DNA of 11,490 bases, taken from NCBI GenBank assembly GCA_016234155.1, contig JACRGZ010000106.1, forward strand, positions 1-11,490, in the 5' to 3' direction. A program made the position numbers and the translations under genes. The DNA comes from Nitrospirota bacterium (lineage in GTDB: Bacteria; Nitrospirota; 9FT-COMBO-42-15; HDB-SIOI813). Under the pieces are notes generated by a model. It had not been told where the DNA came from. It searched no databases and worked only from the letters and a program-made list of their open reading frames with translations. How positions within the stretch are numbered: the stretch's first letter is position 1; each line of letters opens with the position of its first letter. This document shows, one piece after another, positions 1 to 6,529 of the stretch.

Positions 1-50
1 AAAGAGGGGATTATCCCTCCCTTTGGAAAAGGGAGGTTAGGAGGGATTTT
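1..50. repeat. Palindromic intergenic repeat A (CCTCCCTTT hairpin)
   Basis: Bases 16-24 (CCTCCCTTT) pair perfectly with 28-36 (AAAGGGAGG) around a 3-base loop. An outer pair, ATCCCTCC at 13-20 and GGAGGGAT at 41-48, adds a second nested or alternative pairing. No reading frame here looks real. The shape and sequence resemble a purine/pyrimidine-rich repeat that I recall as common between genes in Nitrospirota- and Desulfobacterota-like genomes. The element may begin before base 1, so its left border is unknown. Confidence 0.55.
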
Positions 51-79
51 GCAAAGAAATGTCGTCATTATTCTGAGAC

Positions 80-150
80 TGTTAATAAGTTCAGGATCAG
101 AGACCCTGAAACAAGTTCAGGGTGACAAAAAAGACTTTTTACGGAGCCGT
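80..150. repeat. Palindromic intergenic repeat B (CHPELVSGS-type)
   Basis: ACCCTGAA at 103-110 and TTCAGGGT at 116-123 form an 8-bp perfect stem with the 5-base loop ACAAG. Read on the minus strand the core translates as CHPELVSGS, a well-known spurious peptide produced by a dispersed repeat in many bacterial genomes. The flanks (GAGACTGTTAATAAGTTCAG on the left, GACTTTTTACGGAGCCGTCA on the right) probably belong to the element too, but the borders are approximate. It sits between repeat A and the adaptor gene, so any promoter of the efflux operon lies inside or to the left of it. Confidence 0.65.
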
Positions 151-191
151 CATAAGTAGACTGGTTTATCACGGTGCAGGAGGTATAGAGT

Positions 192-1271
192 GTGAGATAT
201 CTACAATGGACGGGTAAAGTTGTTTTGCCGGCCGCAATTCTATTCCTGTCTCTGGCGTTCTCTGACGCCCAGGAGAAAGTCCCCCCAGGTGTTCCCACGG
301 CAAAGGTTGTTGTCGCCAAGGTCTCTTCCGGGATGGTCGTTCCTCAATCCGGTTTTGTGGGAACGGTTTATTACCAGGAGGTCTCGGACGTCGCCTCTGA
401 GGTTGACGGCTTAGTGGAGACGGTAAACTTTGAAGAAGGGAGGAAGATTGAAAAAGGGGAGACACTCGTAAAGCTGAATGCCGACCTCCTTCAAAAGACC
501 ATCCAGGCTGCCCAGGCCTCTTATGAAAAGGTCATAGTGGACATTGAGAAGGCAAAGATTGACCTTCAGAGGATAGAGCGGCTTTATAGAGAAGGGCTTG
601 CACCGGAGCAGGAATACGATGAACATAGGTTCAATGTCCTGGGGAAGGAAAAGATGGCGGAATCCCTCAAGGCAGAGATGGAACGTCTTGAGGCAGGGCT
701 TGTCAGAAAGGTCATCAAGGCGCCTATCAGCGGGGTTATCCTTCAAAGGCGGGCAGATATCGGGGAGTGGCTTTCACCAGGTTCCCCTGTGGTAACGATT
801 GCCGGGAGCGATGTTGTAGACATTGTCGTTAATGTACCGGAAGAGGTATTGAGGTTTATTGTCCCGGGGCAGACGGTACGTGTGGAGTCAGGTGGAAGGG
901 AGATCACAGGTGAGGTCTTCACTGTTATTCCAAAAGGGGATATCGCCACAAGGACATTTCCTGTGAAGATAAGGGTCCAGAACAATAGATACCTCATGGA
1001 AGGGATGGATGCTAAGGTGATCCTGCCCATCGGAAAGAAAAGAAGGTCCCTGATCGTCCCCAGGGATGCCGTGATCACTATACCCGGTAACACAGTAGTG
1101 TTTGCCGTTACAGACTCAAAGGCCGCAACGATCCCTGTAAAGGTAACGGGTTACGATGGGATGAGTGCATGGGTCAATTCAGATATCCTCTTTGATGGGA
1201 TGAAAGTAGTCATCAAGGGTAATGAACGACTTCGTGACGGTCAACCGGTTGAAATCCTTATGAGACAGTAG
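192..1271 (+). CDS. RND efflux periplasmic adaptor (membrane fusion protein)
   Basis: This 359-residue protein is the periplasmic adaptor of a tripartite efflux pump. It bridges the inner-membrane RND transporter encoded next to an outer-membrane channel. A hydrophobic signal peptide covers residues 1-26 with a plausible cleavage after SDA; there is no lipobox cysteine, so it is probably a soluble periplasmic protein and not a lipoprotein. A lipoyl half-motif (about 66-97, DVASEVDGLVETVNFEEG) precedes a charged alpha-helical hairpin (about 98-168). The second lipoyl half follows (174-205, IKAPISGVILQRRADIGEWLSPG, written here in part), then a beta-barrel (about 208-285) and a membrane-proximal domain to the end. 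The GTG start is chosen because AGGAGG at 178-183 lies 8 bases before it. The transporter gene begins 11 bases downstream. No TolC-like gene is in the window. The substrate cannot be told. Confidence 0.93.
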   Translation: MRYLQWTGKVVLPAAILFLSLAFSDAQEKVPPGVPTAKVVVAKVSSGMVVPQSGFVGTVYYQEVSDVASEVDGLVETVNFEEGRKIEKGETLVKLNADLLQKTIQAAQASYEKVIVDIEKAKIDLQRIERLYREGLAPEQEYDEHRFNVLGKEKMAESLKAEMERLEAGLVRKVIKAPISGVILQRRADIGEWLSPGSPVVTIAGSDVVDIVVNVPEEVLRFIVPGQTVRVESGGREITGEVFTVIPKGDIATRTFPVKIRVQNNRYLMEGMDAKVILPIGKKRRSLIVPRDAVITIPGNTVVFAVTDSKAATIPVKVTGYDGMSAWVNSDILFDGMKVVIKGNERLRDGQPVEILMRQ

Positions 1272-1282
1272 GCTTTTTCCCT

Positions 1283-4200
1283 ATGGACATCATTAAATAT
1301 TCGATAGAAAAACCTGCCGCCGTTATCGTTGGGGTCATCCTTGTGGTTCTTTTCGGGGTCATTGGGTTTTATAAGATGCCTTATCAGTTGACTCCAACGG
1401 TGACAGAGCCTGAGATCGCTGTGACCACTGCCTGGCCAGGGGCGACACCTTACGAGATAGAGCGGGAGATCATTGAGGAACAGGAGAAGGTATTAAAGGG
1501 GATCCCGCGTCTCATTGAGATGGAAAGCTCCTCTTTCAACAACGTGGGGACCATTACCCTGAGATTTAAGGTAGGAACGAGAGTGGATGATGCCCTGCTG
1601 AGGGTATCGAATAAATTAGGCGAGGTCCGTTCGTACCCTGAGAATGTAGAAAAGCCCGTGATTAATGCGACGGGTGCCGCCACCTCCCCCGTGATCTGGA
1701 TTATATTTAAGTCCGCCGATGGCAACCCCAATCCGGCGTACACCTACCGTACCTATTTCGAAAACGAGATCAGGCAATATTTAGAGAGGGTGGAAGGGGT
1801 GGCGGACCTTTTTATCGGCGGAGGGATTGAAAAGGAGTTACATATCCTCGTTAAGCCGGAAAAATTGGGGTCCTACGGGCTGACCATCAATGACCTGATC
1901 AATGTCCTCGGTGCGGAGAATGTAAACATCTCCTCTGGGAGTATGGGTGTTGGGAGGAGGAACTACCGGATCAGGACAGTGGCCGAGTTTAAATCCCCCG
2001 AGGAGATCGAGGGTCTCGTAATCAGATCCAGTGGCCAGAGTCGCATTTTTCTGAAGGATGTGGCCGGCGTTAGTTTCGGATACTCAAAACTTACCAATGC
2101 AATGATGCATAACGCTAAGGACGGGATCGGGATTGGGATCAAACCGGAGCCCGGAACCAATATCCTTGAACTCACCAACAGGGTCGAAGAGGTAGTCAAA
2201 GAGTTGAACAGCGTAAAGCTAATGCCCAACAAGGTGTATCTCGAATGGGTGTATGACCAGAGACCGTATATTCAGGGCGCTATCGGACTTGTCAGGCAAA
2301 ACATCCTGATCGGCGGGGCGCTGGCTATTATCGTTTTGCTCGTGTTCCTGTGGAGTATCTCTTCTACGGTGGTGATTTCTACCTCCATACCCATCAGCGT
2401 CATAGGTACCTTTATCTTTATGAACGCCATGGGGAGAAACCTCAACGTTGTGAGCCTTGCAGGTATTTCCTTTGCCGTGGGGATGCTCGTTGACAACGCG
2501 ATTGTGGTCCTTGAGAACATAGACCGTCACCAGAAGATGGGCAAATCCCCGGCCCAATCCTCTTACGAAGGGACAAAGGAGGTATGGGGGGCCATACTGG
2601 CCTCAACCCTTACCACAGTGGCGGTCTTCCTTCCTGTCGTCTTTATAGAAGAGGAGGTGGGGCAGTTATTCAAGGATATCGCAATAGCCGTCACCTTTTC
2701 CATCGTCTTGAGCCTCATTGTATCGGTCTCCGTGATCCCTATGCTCTCAAAGCAGTTATTTACCTTAGGGGGGGAGAGGATACCGGTTGGGTGGAATCTC
2801 CTGACTGATCTGGGGAACCGGCTTATGAATGCGATGATGAGGCTACTGAATCTCGCCATAAGAACTAAGATGAGCAGGCTCGTAACCATCCTCTTACTCA
2901 CATCTTTTTCAGTGCTGTCATCGTTCCTGTTGTTTCCAAAGATGGAATACCTTCCCCAGGGGAACAGGAATCTGATCATCAATATACTCGTCCCCCCGCC
3001 AGGTCTCTCCTATGAAGAGAGAAAAGAGATCGGGAATCACATTTTTGGTTTCGTGGAACCTTATTTCGGAAAAGATAATGGCGGATTTCCCGGCATTAAA
3101 AATATGTTTTATGTGGGAGCAGAACAGTTTATGATCTTTGGCGCCATAAGTACCCATGAACAGCGGGCCGGGGAACTGGTTCCCCTCTTTATGCGGGTTA
3201 TTCATAGTATTCCGGGGATGCTCGGCATCAGTACCCAGGCCGGGATATTCGAGGCCAGACTCGGCAGGGGGAGGACGATTGACGTCGATATCAGCGGGGG
3301 GGATCTGAACCGTCTCGTCCATGTCGCCGGATCCATCTTTGCGATGCTCGTAAAGGAGATACCGGAGGCACAGATGAGACCCATTCCTTCCCTTGAAATC
3401 CTTTATCCTGAGGTCAGGATAGTCCCGGACAGGGAGCGGCTCAGGGCCTCTGGGATGACCGCCCGGGACTTTGGTATCGCCCTCGACGTCCTCATGGACG
3501 GGAGGAAGATAGGGGACTTCAAGCAAGAGGGGGAGAAAAAGATAGACCTTGTGCTAAAGGCCCCTGAAAAAGAGATCTCCACACCGGAAGAACTTTACAA
3601 ATCCCTGATTGCCACTCCCGGTGTGGCGCCGGTCTCTTCCTTTTCTGAACTCGTCAGGACTACGGGAATTACGGAGATACGGCACCTTGAGAGGCAACGT
3701 ACTATTACCCTCCAGGTAACCCCTCCAATGGGTCTCCCCCTGCAGGAGGCGATGGAGATTCTCGAGAGGAAGATTATTCCGGCGCTCAAGGATCAGGGGA
3801 TGCTGACGGGGGTAGATGTGAGGTTGAGCGGGGCTGCAGACAAACTTACAGTCATGAGAAAGGCGATGCTGTGGAACTTCCTGTTAGCCGTTCTCATTAC
3901 CTATCTCCTGATGGCGGCCCTTTTTGAAAACTTTATCTACCCTTTTATTATCCTGTTTACCGTTCCTATGGCTGCGGCAGGAGGATTAATCGGACTCAAG
4001 CTGGTAAATCTATTTATTGCCGTCCAGCCCTTTGACGCCCTCACCATGCTCGGGTTCATCATCCTTATCGGCGTGGTGGTCAATAATGCCATCTTGATTG
4101 TGCATCAGTCTCTGAATAATATAAGATATCATGACATGAACTATCAGGAGGCCGTGCTTGAATCAACAAAGACCAGGCTGAGGCCTATCTACATGACGGC

Positions 4201-4405
4201 AACCACCAGTGTCTTCGGAATGCTCCCTCTCGTAGTTGCCCCGGGGCCGGGGTCCGAGCTTTACAGGGGGCTGGGGAGTGTTGTACTTGGGGGGCTCGCC
4301 CTCTCAACGGTATTCACGGTCTTTGTCATCCCGCCGATGCTGATGTTCTTTATCGGGATGGAAAAGAAGGTCATTGCCGTACGTATCGAGAAGGAGCTGC
4401 CTTAA
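1283..4405 (+). CDS. RND-family efflux transporter, inner-membrane subunit (AcrB/HAE1-like)
   Basis: At 1040 residues this is a full-length resistance-nodulation-division transporter, a proton-driven antiporter that exports compounds through the adaptor and an outer-membrane channel. The first transmembrane helix (about 12-30) is followed by a large periplasmic loop, helices 2-6 (about 335-490), helix 7 (about 540-560), a second periplasmic loop, and helices 8-12 (about 865-1030). The helix-4 motif reads GMLVDNAIVVLENI, so AcrB Asp407 is kept (D404) but Asp408 is Asn (N405). The helix-10 motif GVVVNNAILIV has Asn934 where AcrB has Lys940. RLRPIYMT in helix 11 keeps the positions of Arg971 and Thr978. 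Such DN/NN variants occur in non-proteobacterial RND pumps, so activity is likely. The motif is not that of the heavy-metal (CzcA/CusA) branch. The Shine-Dalgarno is weak (AGG at 1270-1272), in keeping with coupling to the gene before it. Its G+C looks higher than that of genes further right. Confidence 0.94.
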   Translation: MDIIKYSIEKPAAVIVGVILVVLFGVIGFYKMPYQLTPTVTEPEIAVTTAWPGATPYEIEREIIEEQEKVLKGIPRLIEMESSSFNNVGTITLRFKVGTRVDDALLRVSNKLGEVRSYPENVEKPVINATGAATSPVIWIIFKSADGNPNPAYTYRTYFENEIRQYLERVEGVADLFIGGGIEKELHILVKPEKLGSYGLTINDLINVLGAENVNISSGSMGVGRRNYRIRTVAEFKSPEEIEGLVIRSSGQSRIFLKDVAGVSFGYSKLTNAMMHNAKDGIGIGIKPEPGTNILELTNRVEEVVKELNSVKLMPNKVYLEWVYDQRPYIQGAIGLVRQNILIGGALAIIVLLVFLWSISSTVVISTSIPISVIGTFIFMNAMGRNLNVVSLAGISFAVGMLVDNAIVVLENIDRHQKMGKSPAQSSYEGTKEVWGAILASTLTTVAVFLPVVFIEEEVGQLFKDIAIAVTFSIVLSLIVSVSVIPMLSKQLFTLGGERIPVGWNLLTDLGNRLMNAMMRLLNLAIRTKMSRLVTILLLTSFSVLSSFLLFPKMEYLPQGNRNLIINILVPPPGLSYEERKEIGNHIFGFVEPYFGKDNGGFPGIKNMFYVGAEQFMIFGAISTHEQRAGELVPLFMRVIHSIPGMLGISTQAGIFEARLGRGRTIDVDISGGDLNRLVHVAGSIFAMLVKEIPEAQMRPIPSLEILYPEVRIVPDRERLRASGMTARDFGIALDVLMDGRKIGDFKQEGEKKIDLVLKAPEKEISTPEELYKSLIATPGVAPVSSFSELVRTTGITEIRHLERQRTITLQVTPPMGLPLQEAMEILERKIIPALKDQGMLTGVDVRLSGAADKLTVMRKAMLWNFLLAVLITYLLMAALFENFIYPFIILFTVPMAAAGGLIGLKLVNLFIAVQPFDALTMLGFIILIGVVVNNAILIVHQSLNNIRYHDMNYQEAVLESTKTRLRPIYMTATTSVFGMLPLVVAPGPGSELYRGLGSVVLGGLALSTVFTVFVIPPMLMFFIGMEKKVIAVRIEKELP

Positions 4406-4452
4406 CCAGAATGATATTGAGTTTCACAAGCTGCCTTAACCAGAATGATATT
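4395..4452. repeat. 24-bp direct duplication spanning the RND stop codon
   Basis: Bases 4395-4418 and 4429-4452 are identical over 24 bases (beginning AGCTGCCTTAACCAGAATGA), with a period of 34. The first copy contains the last codons and TAA stop of the RND transporter. The second copy is therefore a non-coding echo of the gene end. The second copy runs straight into the left arm of the inverted repeat at 4447-4501. This looks like a small local duplication, possibly linked to insertion or loss of an element. Confidence 0.85.
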
Positions 4453-4501
4453 ATGTAAACTCTCCCCATAGCCTTCCCCCTAGTAGAGTTTACATAATAT
4501 C
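4447..4501. repeat. 17-bp perfect inverted repeat downstream of the RND operon
   Basis: GATATTATGTAAACTCT at 4447-4463 is exactly complementary to 4485-4501, with a 21-base spacer rich in C and T. The folded RNA would be a long stable hairpin 42 bases after the transporter stop. It could shield the 3' end of the efflux mRNA or act as a terminator, but no T-run follows on either strand, so a classic intrinsic terminator is not supported. A miniature terminal-inverted-repeat element is the alternative. Confidence 0.7.
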
Positions 4502-4647
4502 CCTTATCAGACGTTCATTCCTTCCTGACTTCAACCATTCCTGATGCCTTTGGCAACAAAATTTTGTCATGTTGTGCAGTTTTTGACTATATTATTTGAA
4601 TATTTCAATCATAGGGATTCCAATTAATAGAGAATGAGACGACTTTT

Positions 4648-4666
4648 ATACCCCTGTGGGGAGTAT
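4648..4666. promoter_or_regulatory. Imperfect dyad, possible activator site upstream of the sigma-54 promoter
   Basis: Bases 4648-4666 (ATACCCCTGTGGGGAGTAT) pair at six of nine symmetric positions around base 4657. The centre is about 110 bases before the start site expected from the -24/-12 promoter at 4743. That is a usual distance for the upstream site of a sigma-54 enhancer-binding protein. A second small inverted repeat, CTGTGA at 4708-4713 with TCACAG at 4728-4733, lies nearer. Neither matches an activator site that I can name, so their role is inferred only from position. Confidence 0.3.
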
Positions 4667-4742
4667 CTAACTTATTGAAAACAGAAAGATAATAGGACTC
4701 ATATAATCTGTGATGGGTTCCTTCATTTCACAGTCAAATATA

Positions 4743-4758
4743 TGGCACTAATTTTGCA
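4743..4758 (+). promoter_or_regulatory. Sigma-54 (-24/-12) promoter of the small zinc-ribbon gene
   Basis: TGGCAC at 4743-4748, a 5-base spacer, then TTGCA at 4754-4758 match the sigma-54 consensus TGGCAC-N5-TTGCW at every core position. The invariant GG (4744-4745) and GC (4756-4757) are 10 bases apart, as required. Transcription should start near 4769, giving a leader of about 31 bases that contains the Shine-Dalgarno of the gene at 4800. The region around it is AT-rich. Sigma-54 promoters need an ATP-dependent enhancer-binding protein, so this gene is probably switched on by a specific signal. Confidence 0.75.
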
Positions 4759-4799
4759 TTTTAAAAAATATATGATTTTAAAAGAAAGGAGAAAGATAA

Positions 4800-4973
4800 A
4801 TGCACTGTCCTAAATGCGGCGGGTTTATGGTAACGGAACGATGTACAGATTACTCTCTTGTCTTCTACGCATGGCGTTGTATAAACTGCGGCACTTTGAT
4901 TGACAACACCATTCTACGGAACAAGAAAAGTCCACTACTTTTTCTATGCGGACTATTAACTATAAAGGTATAG
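4800..4973 (+). CDS. Small zinc-ribbon protein, function unknown
   Basis: This 57-residue open frame starts at ATG 4800, and GGAG at 4788-4791 lies 8 bases upstream, an ideal ribosome-binding site. It begins MHCPKCGGFMVTERCTDYS and carries a second pair in AWRCINCGTLID. C3/C6 and C27/C30 thus form two CxxC knuckles typical of a zinc ribbon. The layout, CPKCGG-x-M then W-R-C-I-N-C-G then an aspartate, matches small uncharacterised proteins that I recall from Nitrospirota- and Desulfobacterota-like genomes. In those the tail usually continues with an N-R/K motif, here LRNKK. Residues 44-57 are hydrophobic and may be lineage specific. It has its own sigma-54 promoter and is convergent, 19 bases apart, with the RAM-domain gene. 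No function is known to me; binding of nucleic acid or a protein partner would be a guess. Confidence 0.8.
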   Translation: MHCPKCGGFMVTERCTDYSLVFYAWRCINCGTLIDNTILRNKKSPLLFLCGLLTIKV

Positions 4974-4992
4974 GATTGTAATATAAGAAAGT

Positions 4993-5235
4993 TTACTCTA
5001 CCACTAAATTAGTCTCTGTCCTGACTATACCCTTAATTGCCCTTATCTTGTTAAGCACCGTCGTAAATATATCCCCCACAGTCTCTCCTTCAATGGTCGC
5101 TATAATGTCGTATCTGCCAGTGATCATATCAGCATACTTTACATTCGATATACTCCTGAGCTCGTCTCTGACTGACCTTTCCTTTCCTATCTCGGTATTG
5201 ATCAGTAGATATATCCTGCCAATATTTTTGGCCAT
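4993..5235 (-). CDS. Stand-alone Lrp/AsnC ligand-binding (RAM) domain protein
   Basis: The 80-residue product (MAKNIGRIYLLINTEIGKE...) is the ligand-sensing half of an Lrp/AsnC regulator without the DNA-binding helix-turn-helix. The beta-alpha-beta-beta-alpha-beta pattern is clear: IGRIYLLINTE, helix SVRDELRSI, VKYADMITG, the family-typical turn G-R-Y-D-I-I-A-T-I-E-G, helix VGDIFTTVLNKIRAI, then IVRTETNLVVE. Such proteins assemble into dimers or octamers that bind amino acids or other small molecules, and may modulate full-length Lrp proteins. An ATG at 5250 would add five residues, but GGGAGGG lies between the two ATGs and is ideally placed for 5235, so I chose 5235. The gene is divergent from rsmD and convergent with the zinc-ribbon gene. 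The ligand is unknown. Confidence 0.88.
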   Translation of the reverse strand: MAKNIGRIYLLINTEIGKERSVRDELRSISNVKYADMITGRYDIIATIEGETVGDIFTTVLNKIRAIKGIVRTETNLVVE

Positions 5236-5241
5236 TTTTGT

Positions 5242-5248
5242 CCCTCCC
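5242..5248 (-). promoter_or_regulatory. Ribosome-binding site that fixes the RAM-domain start
   Basis: On the minus strand GGGAGGG occupies 5248-5242 and ATG begins at 5235, a 6-base gap. The same bases overlap the alternative ATG at 5250-5248, which itself has no Shine-Dalgarno upstream. This makes the shorter reading frame far more likely. Confidence 0.75.
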
Positions 5249-5328
5249 ATTGATTTTGATTCTTAACTATCATAAAGTGAATAGTATTGTCAATGAGTTA
5301 AAGAGGATTACTCCGGCTGAGGACAAAT

Positions 5329-5928
5329 ATGCTGAGGGTTATAGGAGGTAAGGCAAGGGGAAGGTTACTGAAAGTACCGCGCGGCAGGTATATACGCCCT
5401 ACCTCAGACAGGGTGAGAGAATCTCTTTTTAACATCCTTGGACATTCATTTATCAAGGGGGTAAAATTCTTAGACCTTTTTGCCGGCGCCGGCGCCGTTG
5501 GCATTGAGGCTATAAGCCGGGGGGCTGAATACGTCACGTTCGTTGAGTCTAATACCGGACATATTAAGGTCATACATGAAAATATATGCCTGTGTGGCTT
5601 TGAGATATCGGCTGAGGTAATTTATGGCGATGTGCTCTTAGTGATTGGCAGGTTATTATCTCATAAGCCGGCATACGACGTCATTTTTATTGACCCTCCT
5701 TACAGCTTTAAAAAATGGGATACCCTCTTGTCAAATATTATCAAGAATGTTAAACTCTGTGACTACGGTTTTTTAATAGTTGAACATTCATCAAAGGTAT
5801 ATATTCCGGATAAGCTGAACAATCTTTCATTACATGGTAAGTATGTTTATGGAGATACAACATTAACTGTATATAGGAAGGTATCTGAAACCGAAAATGT
5901 CAAATGCCAAAGCTCAAATGACAAATGA
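5329..5928 (+). CDS. rsmD: 16S rRNA (guanine966-N2)-methyltransferase RsmD
   Basis: RsmD transfers a methyl group from S-adenosylmethionine to N2 of G966 of 16S rRNA in the small ribosomal subunit. The amino end MLRVIGGKARGRLL and the R-P-T-S-D-R-V-R-E-S-L-F-N-I-L block (residues 23-37) are typical of the family. The SAM-binding motif is FLDLFAGAGAVGIEA (47-61) and the catalytic motif is IDPPY (121-125). The usual carboxyl end of the family is reached at YGDTTLTVYRK (174-184). The remaining residues, ending ENVKCQSSNDK, are read from the intergenic repeat that starts near 5895, so the natural stop appears to have been replaced. The ATG at 5329 follows GAGG at 5319-5322. The next gene, coaD, is a frequent neighbour of rsmD in bacteria. 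Confidence 0.93.
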   Translation: MLRVIGGKARGRLLKVPRGRYIRPTSDRVRESLFNILGHSFIKGVKFLDLFAGAGAVGIEAISRGAEYVTFVESNTGHIKVIHENICLCGFEISAEVIYGDVLLVIGRLLSHKPAYDVIFIDPPYSFKKWDTLLSNIIKNVKLCDYGFLIVEHSSKVYIPDKLNNLSLHGKYVYGDTTLTVYRKVSETENVKCQSSNDK

Positions 5929-6016
5929 AGTTCAAAGTTAAAATGCCAAATTTGACATTTGAACTTGATTTGAACTTTGGGCTTTGTCATTTGACATTTA
6001 TTTGACATTTGGACTT
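5895..6016. repeat. Long imperfect hairpin repeat C (CAAATGTCAAATG type) overlapping the rsmD end
   Basis: Two nested arms are visible. AAATGTCAAATGCCAAAGC and the bases after it (5896-5918) pair with 5976-5999 with few mismatches. CAAATGAAGTTCAAA (5922-5936) pairs with TTTGAACTTGATTTG (5958-5972) with one mismatch. Short words such as TTTGACATTT recur at 5951, 5991 and 6001. The element begins inside rsmD and ends about 15-30 bases before coaD. It resembles a dispersed repeat whose translation gives peptides like NVKCQSSN. The right border is approximate. Confidence 0.75.
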
Positions 6017-6030
6017 AATTCATCACTAAA

Positions 6031-6522
6031 ATGGGCGTAACTGCAATATATCCTGGGACATTTGATCCAATAACAAATGGTCATATAGATATCCTGTTGA
6101 GAAGTCTTAGACTATTTGACCATATAAAGATAGGGATAGGACCAAATCCAAAGAAAACAGCCCTTTTTTCACTGGAAGAGAGGATATATATGGTCAGGGA
6201 GTCTGTCAGGGATATCTCTACGGTATCTGTTGAGGCGTTTGACGGACTTCTTGTAGACTTTGCCAGAAAACATGGCGCAAAAGTGATCATCCGGGGTTTA
6301 AGGGCCGTGTCAGACTTTGAGTATGAGTTTCAGATGGCCCTGATGAACAGGAAGCTTGATAGTGATATAGAGACTGTATTTTTAATGCCAAGCGAAGAAT
6401 ATTCATACCTTACATCAAGCATAATAAAGGTGGTAGGTAGTTTGGGAGGTGATATTTCAACGTTAGTTCCAAAACATGTGTATATAATGTTAAAGGATAA
6501 GTTTAAAGATGGGAAAGGATGA
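6031..6522 (+). CDS. coaD: Phosphopantetheine adenylyltransferase CoaD
   Basis: CoaD joins ATP and 4'-phosphopantetheine to make dephospho-CoA, the penultimate step of coenzyme A synthesis, in the cytosol. The nucleotidyltransferase signature is YPGTFDPITNGHID (residues 7-20), with the T/HxGH-type motif ending in H18. Other family blocks are VIIRGLRAVSDFEYEFQMA (85-103), MNRKL, and the carboxyl motif E-Y-S-Y-L-T-S-S-I-I-K (123-133). At 163 residues it has the normal length. No Shine-Dalgarno precedes the ATG at 6031, which is unlike most genes here; repeat C ends just before it and may have displaced the original leader. The aminotransferase gene follows within 8 bases, or overlaps if its earlier start is used, so the two are likely co-transcribed. 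Confidence 0.95.
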   Translation: MGVTAIYPGTFDPITNGHIDILLRSLRLFDHIKIGIGPNPKKTALFSLEERIYMVRESVRDISTVSVEAFDGLLVDFARKHGAKVIIRGLRAVSDFEYEFQMALMNRKLDSDIETVFLMPSEEYSYLTSSIIKVVGSLGGDISTLVPKHVYIMLKDKFKDGKG

Positions 6523-6529
6523 TAATTTA

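Noticed and set aside
68..319. An 83-codon minus-strand open frame before and inside the adaptor gene
   Set aside because: Its middle is the spurious CHPELVSGS peptide of repeat B and the rest is antisense to the adaptor gene.
2918..3526. A 202-codon open frame on the minus strand opposite the RND transporter gene
   Set aside because: It lies wholly within the strongly supported RND coding region, has no recognisable domain, and its composition is that of an antisense shadow. Several other open frames opposite or beside the efflux genes were left out for the same reason.
5265..5293. A perfect TTGACA on the minus strand upstream of the RAM-domain gene
   Set aside because: No acceptable -10 hexamer lies 16-18 bases further on, so a promoter call would rest on one box only.
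5482..5497. Tandem GCCGGC/GGCGCC palindromes inside rsmD
   Set aside because: They encode the conserved AGAGAVG part of the SAM-binding motif, and glycine/alanine codons explain the pattern.
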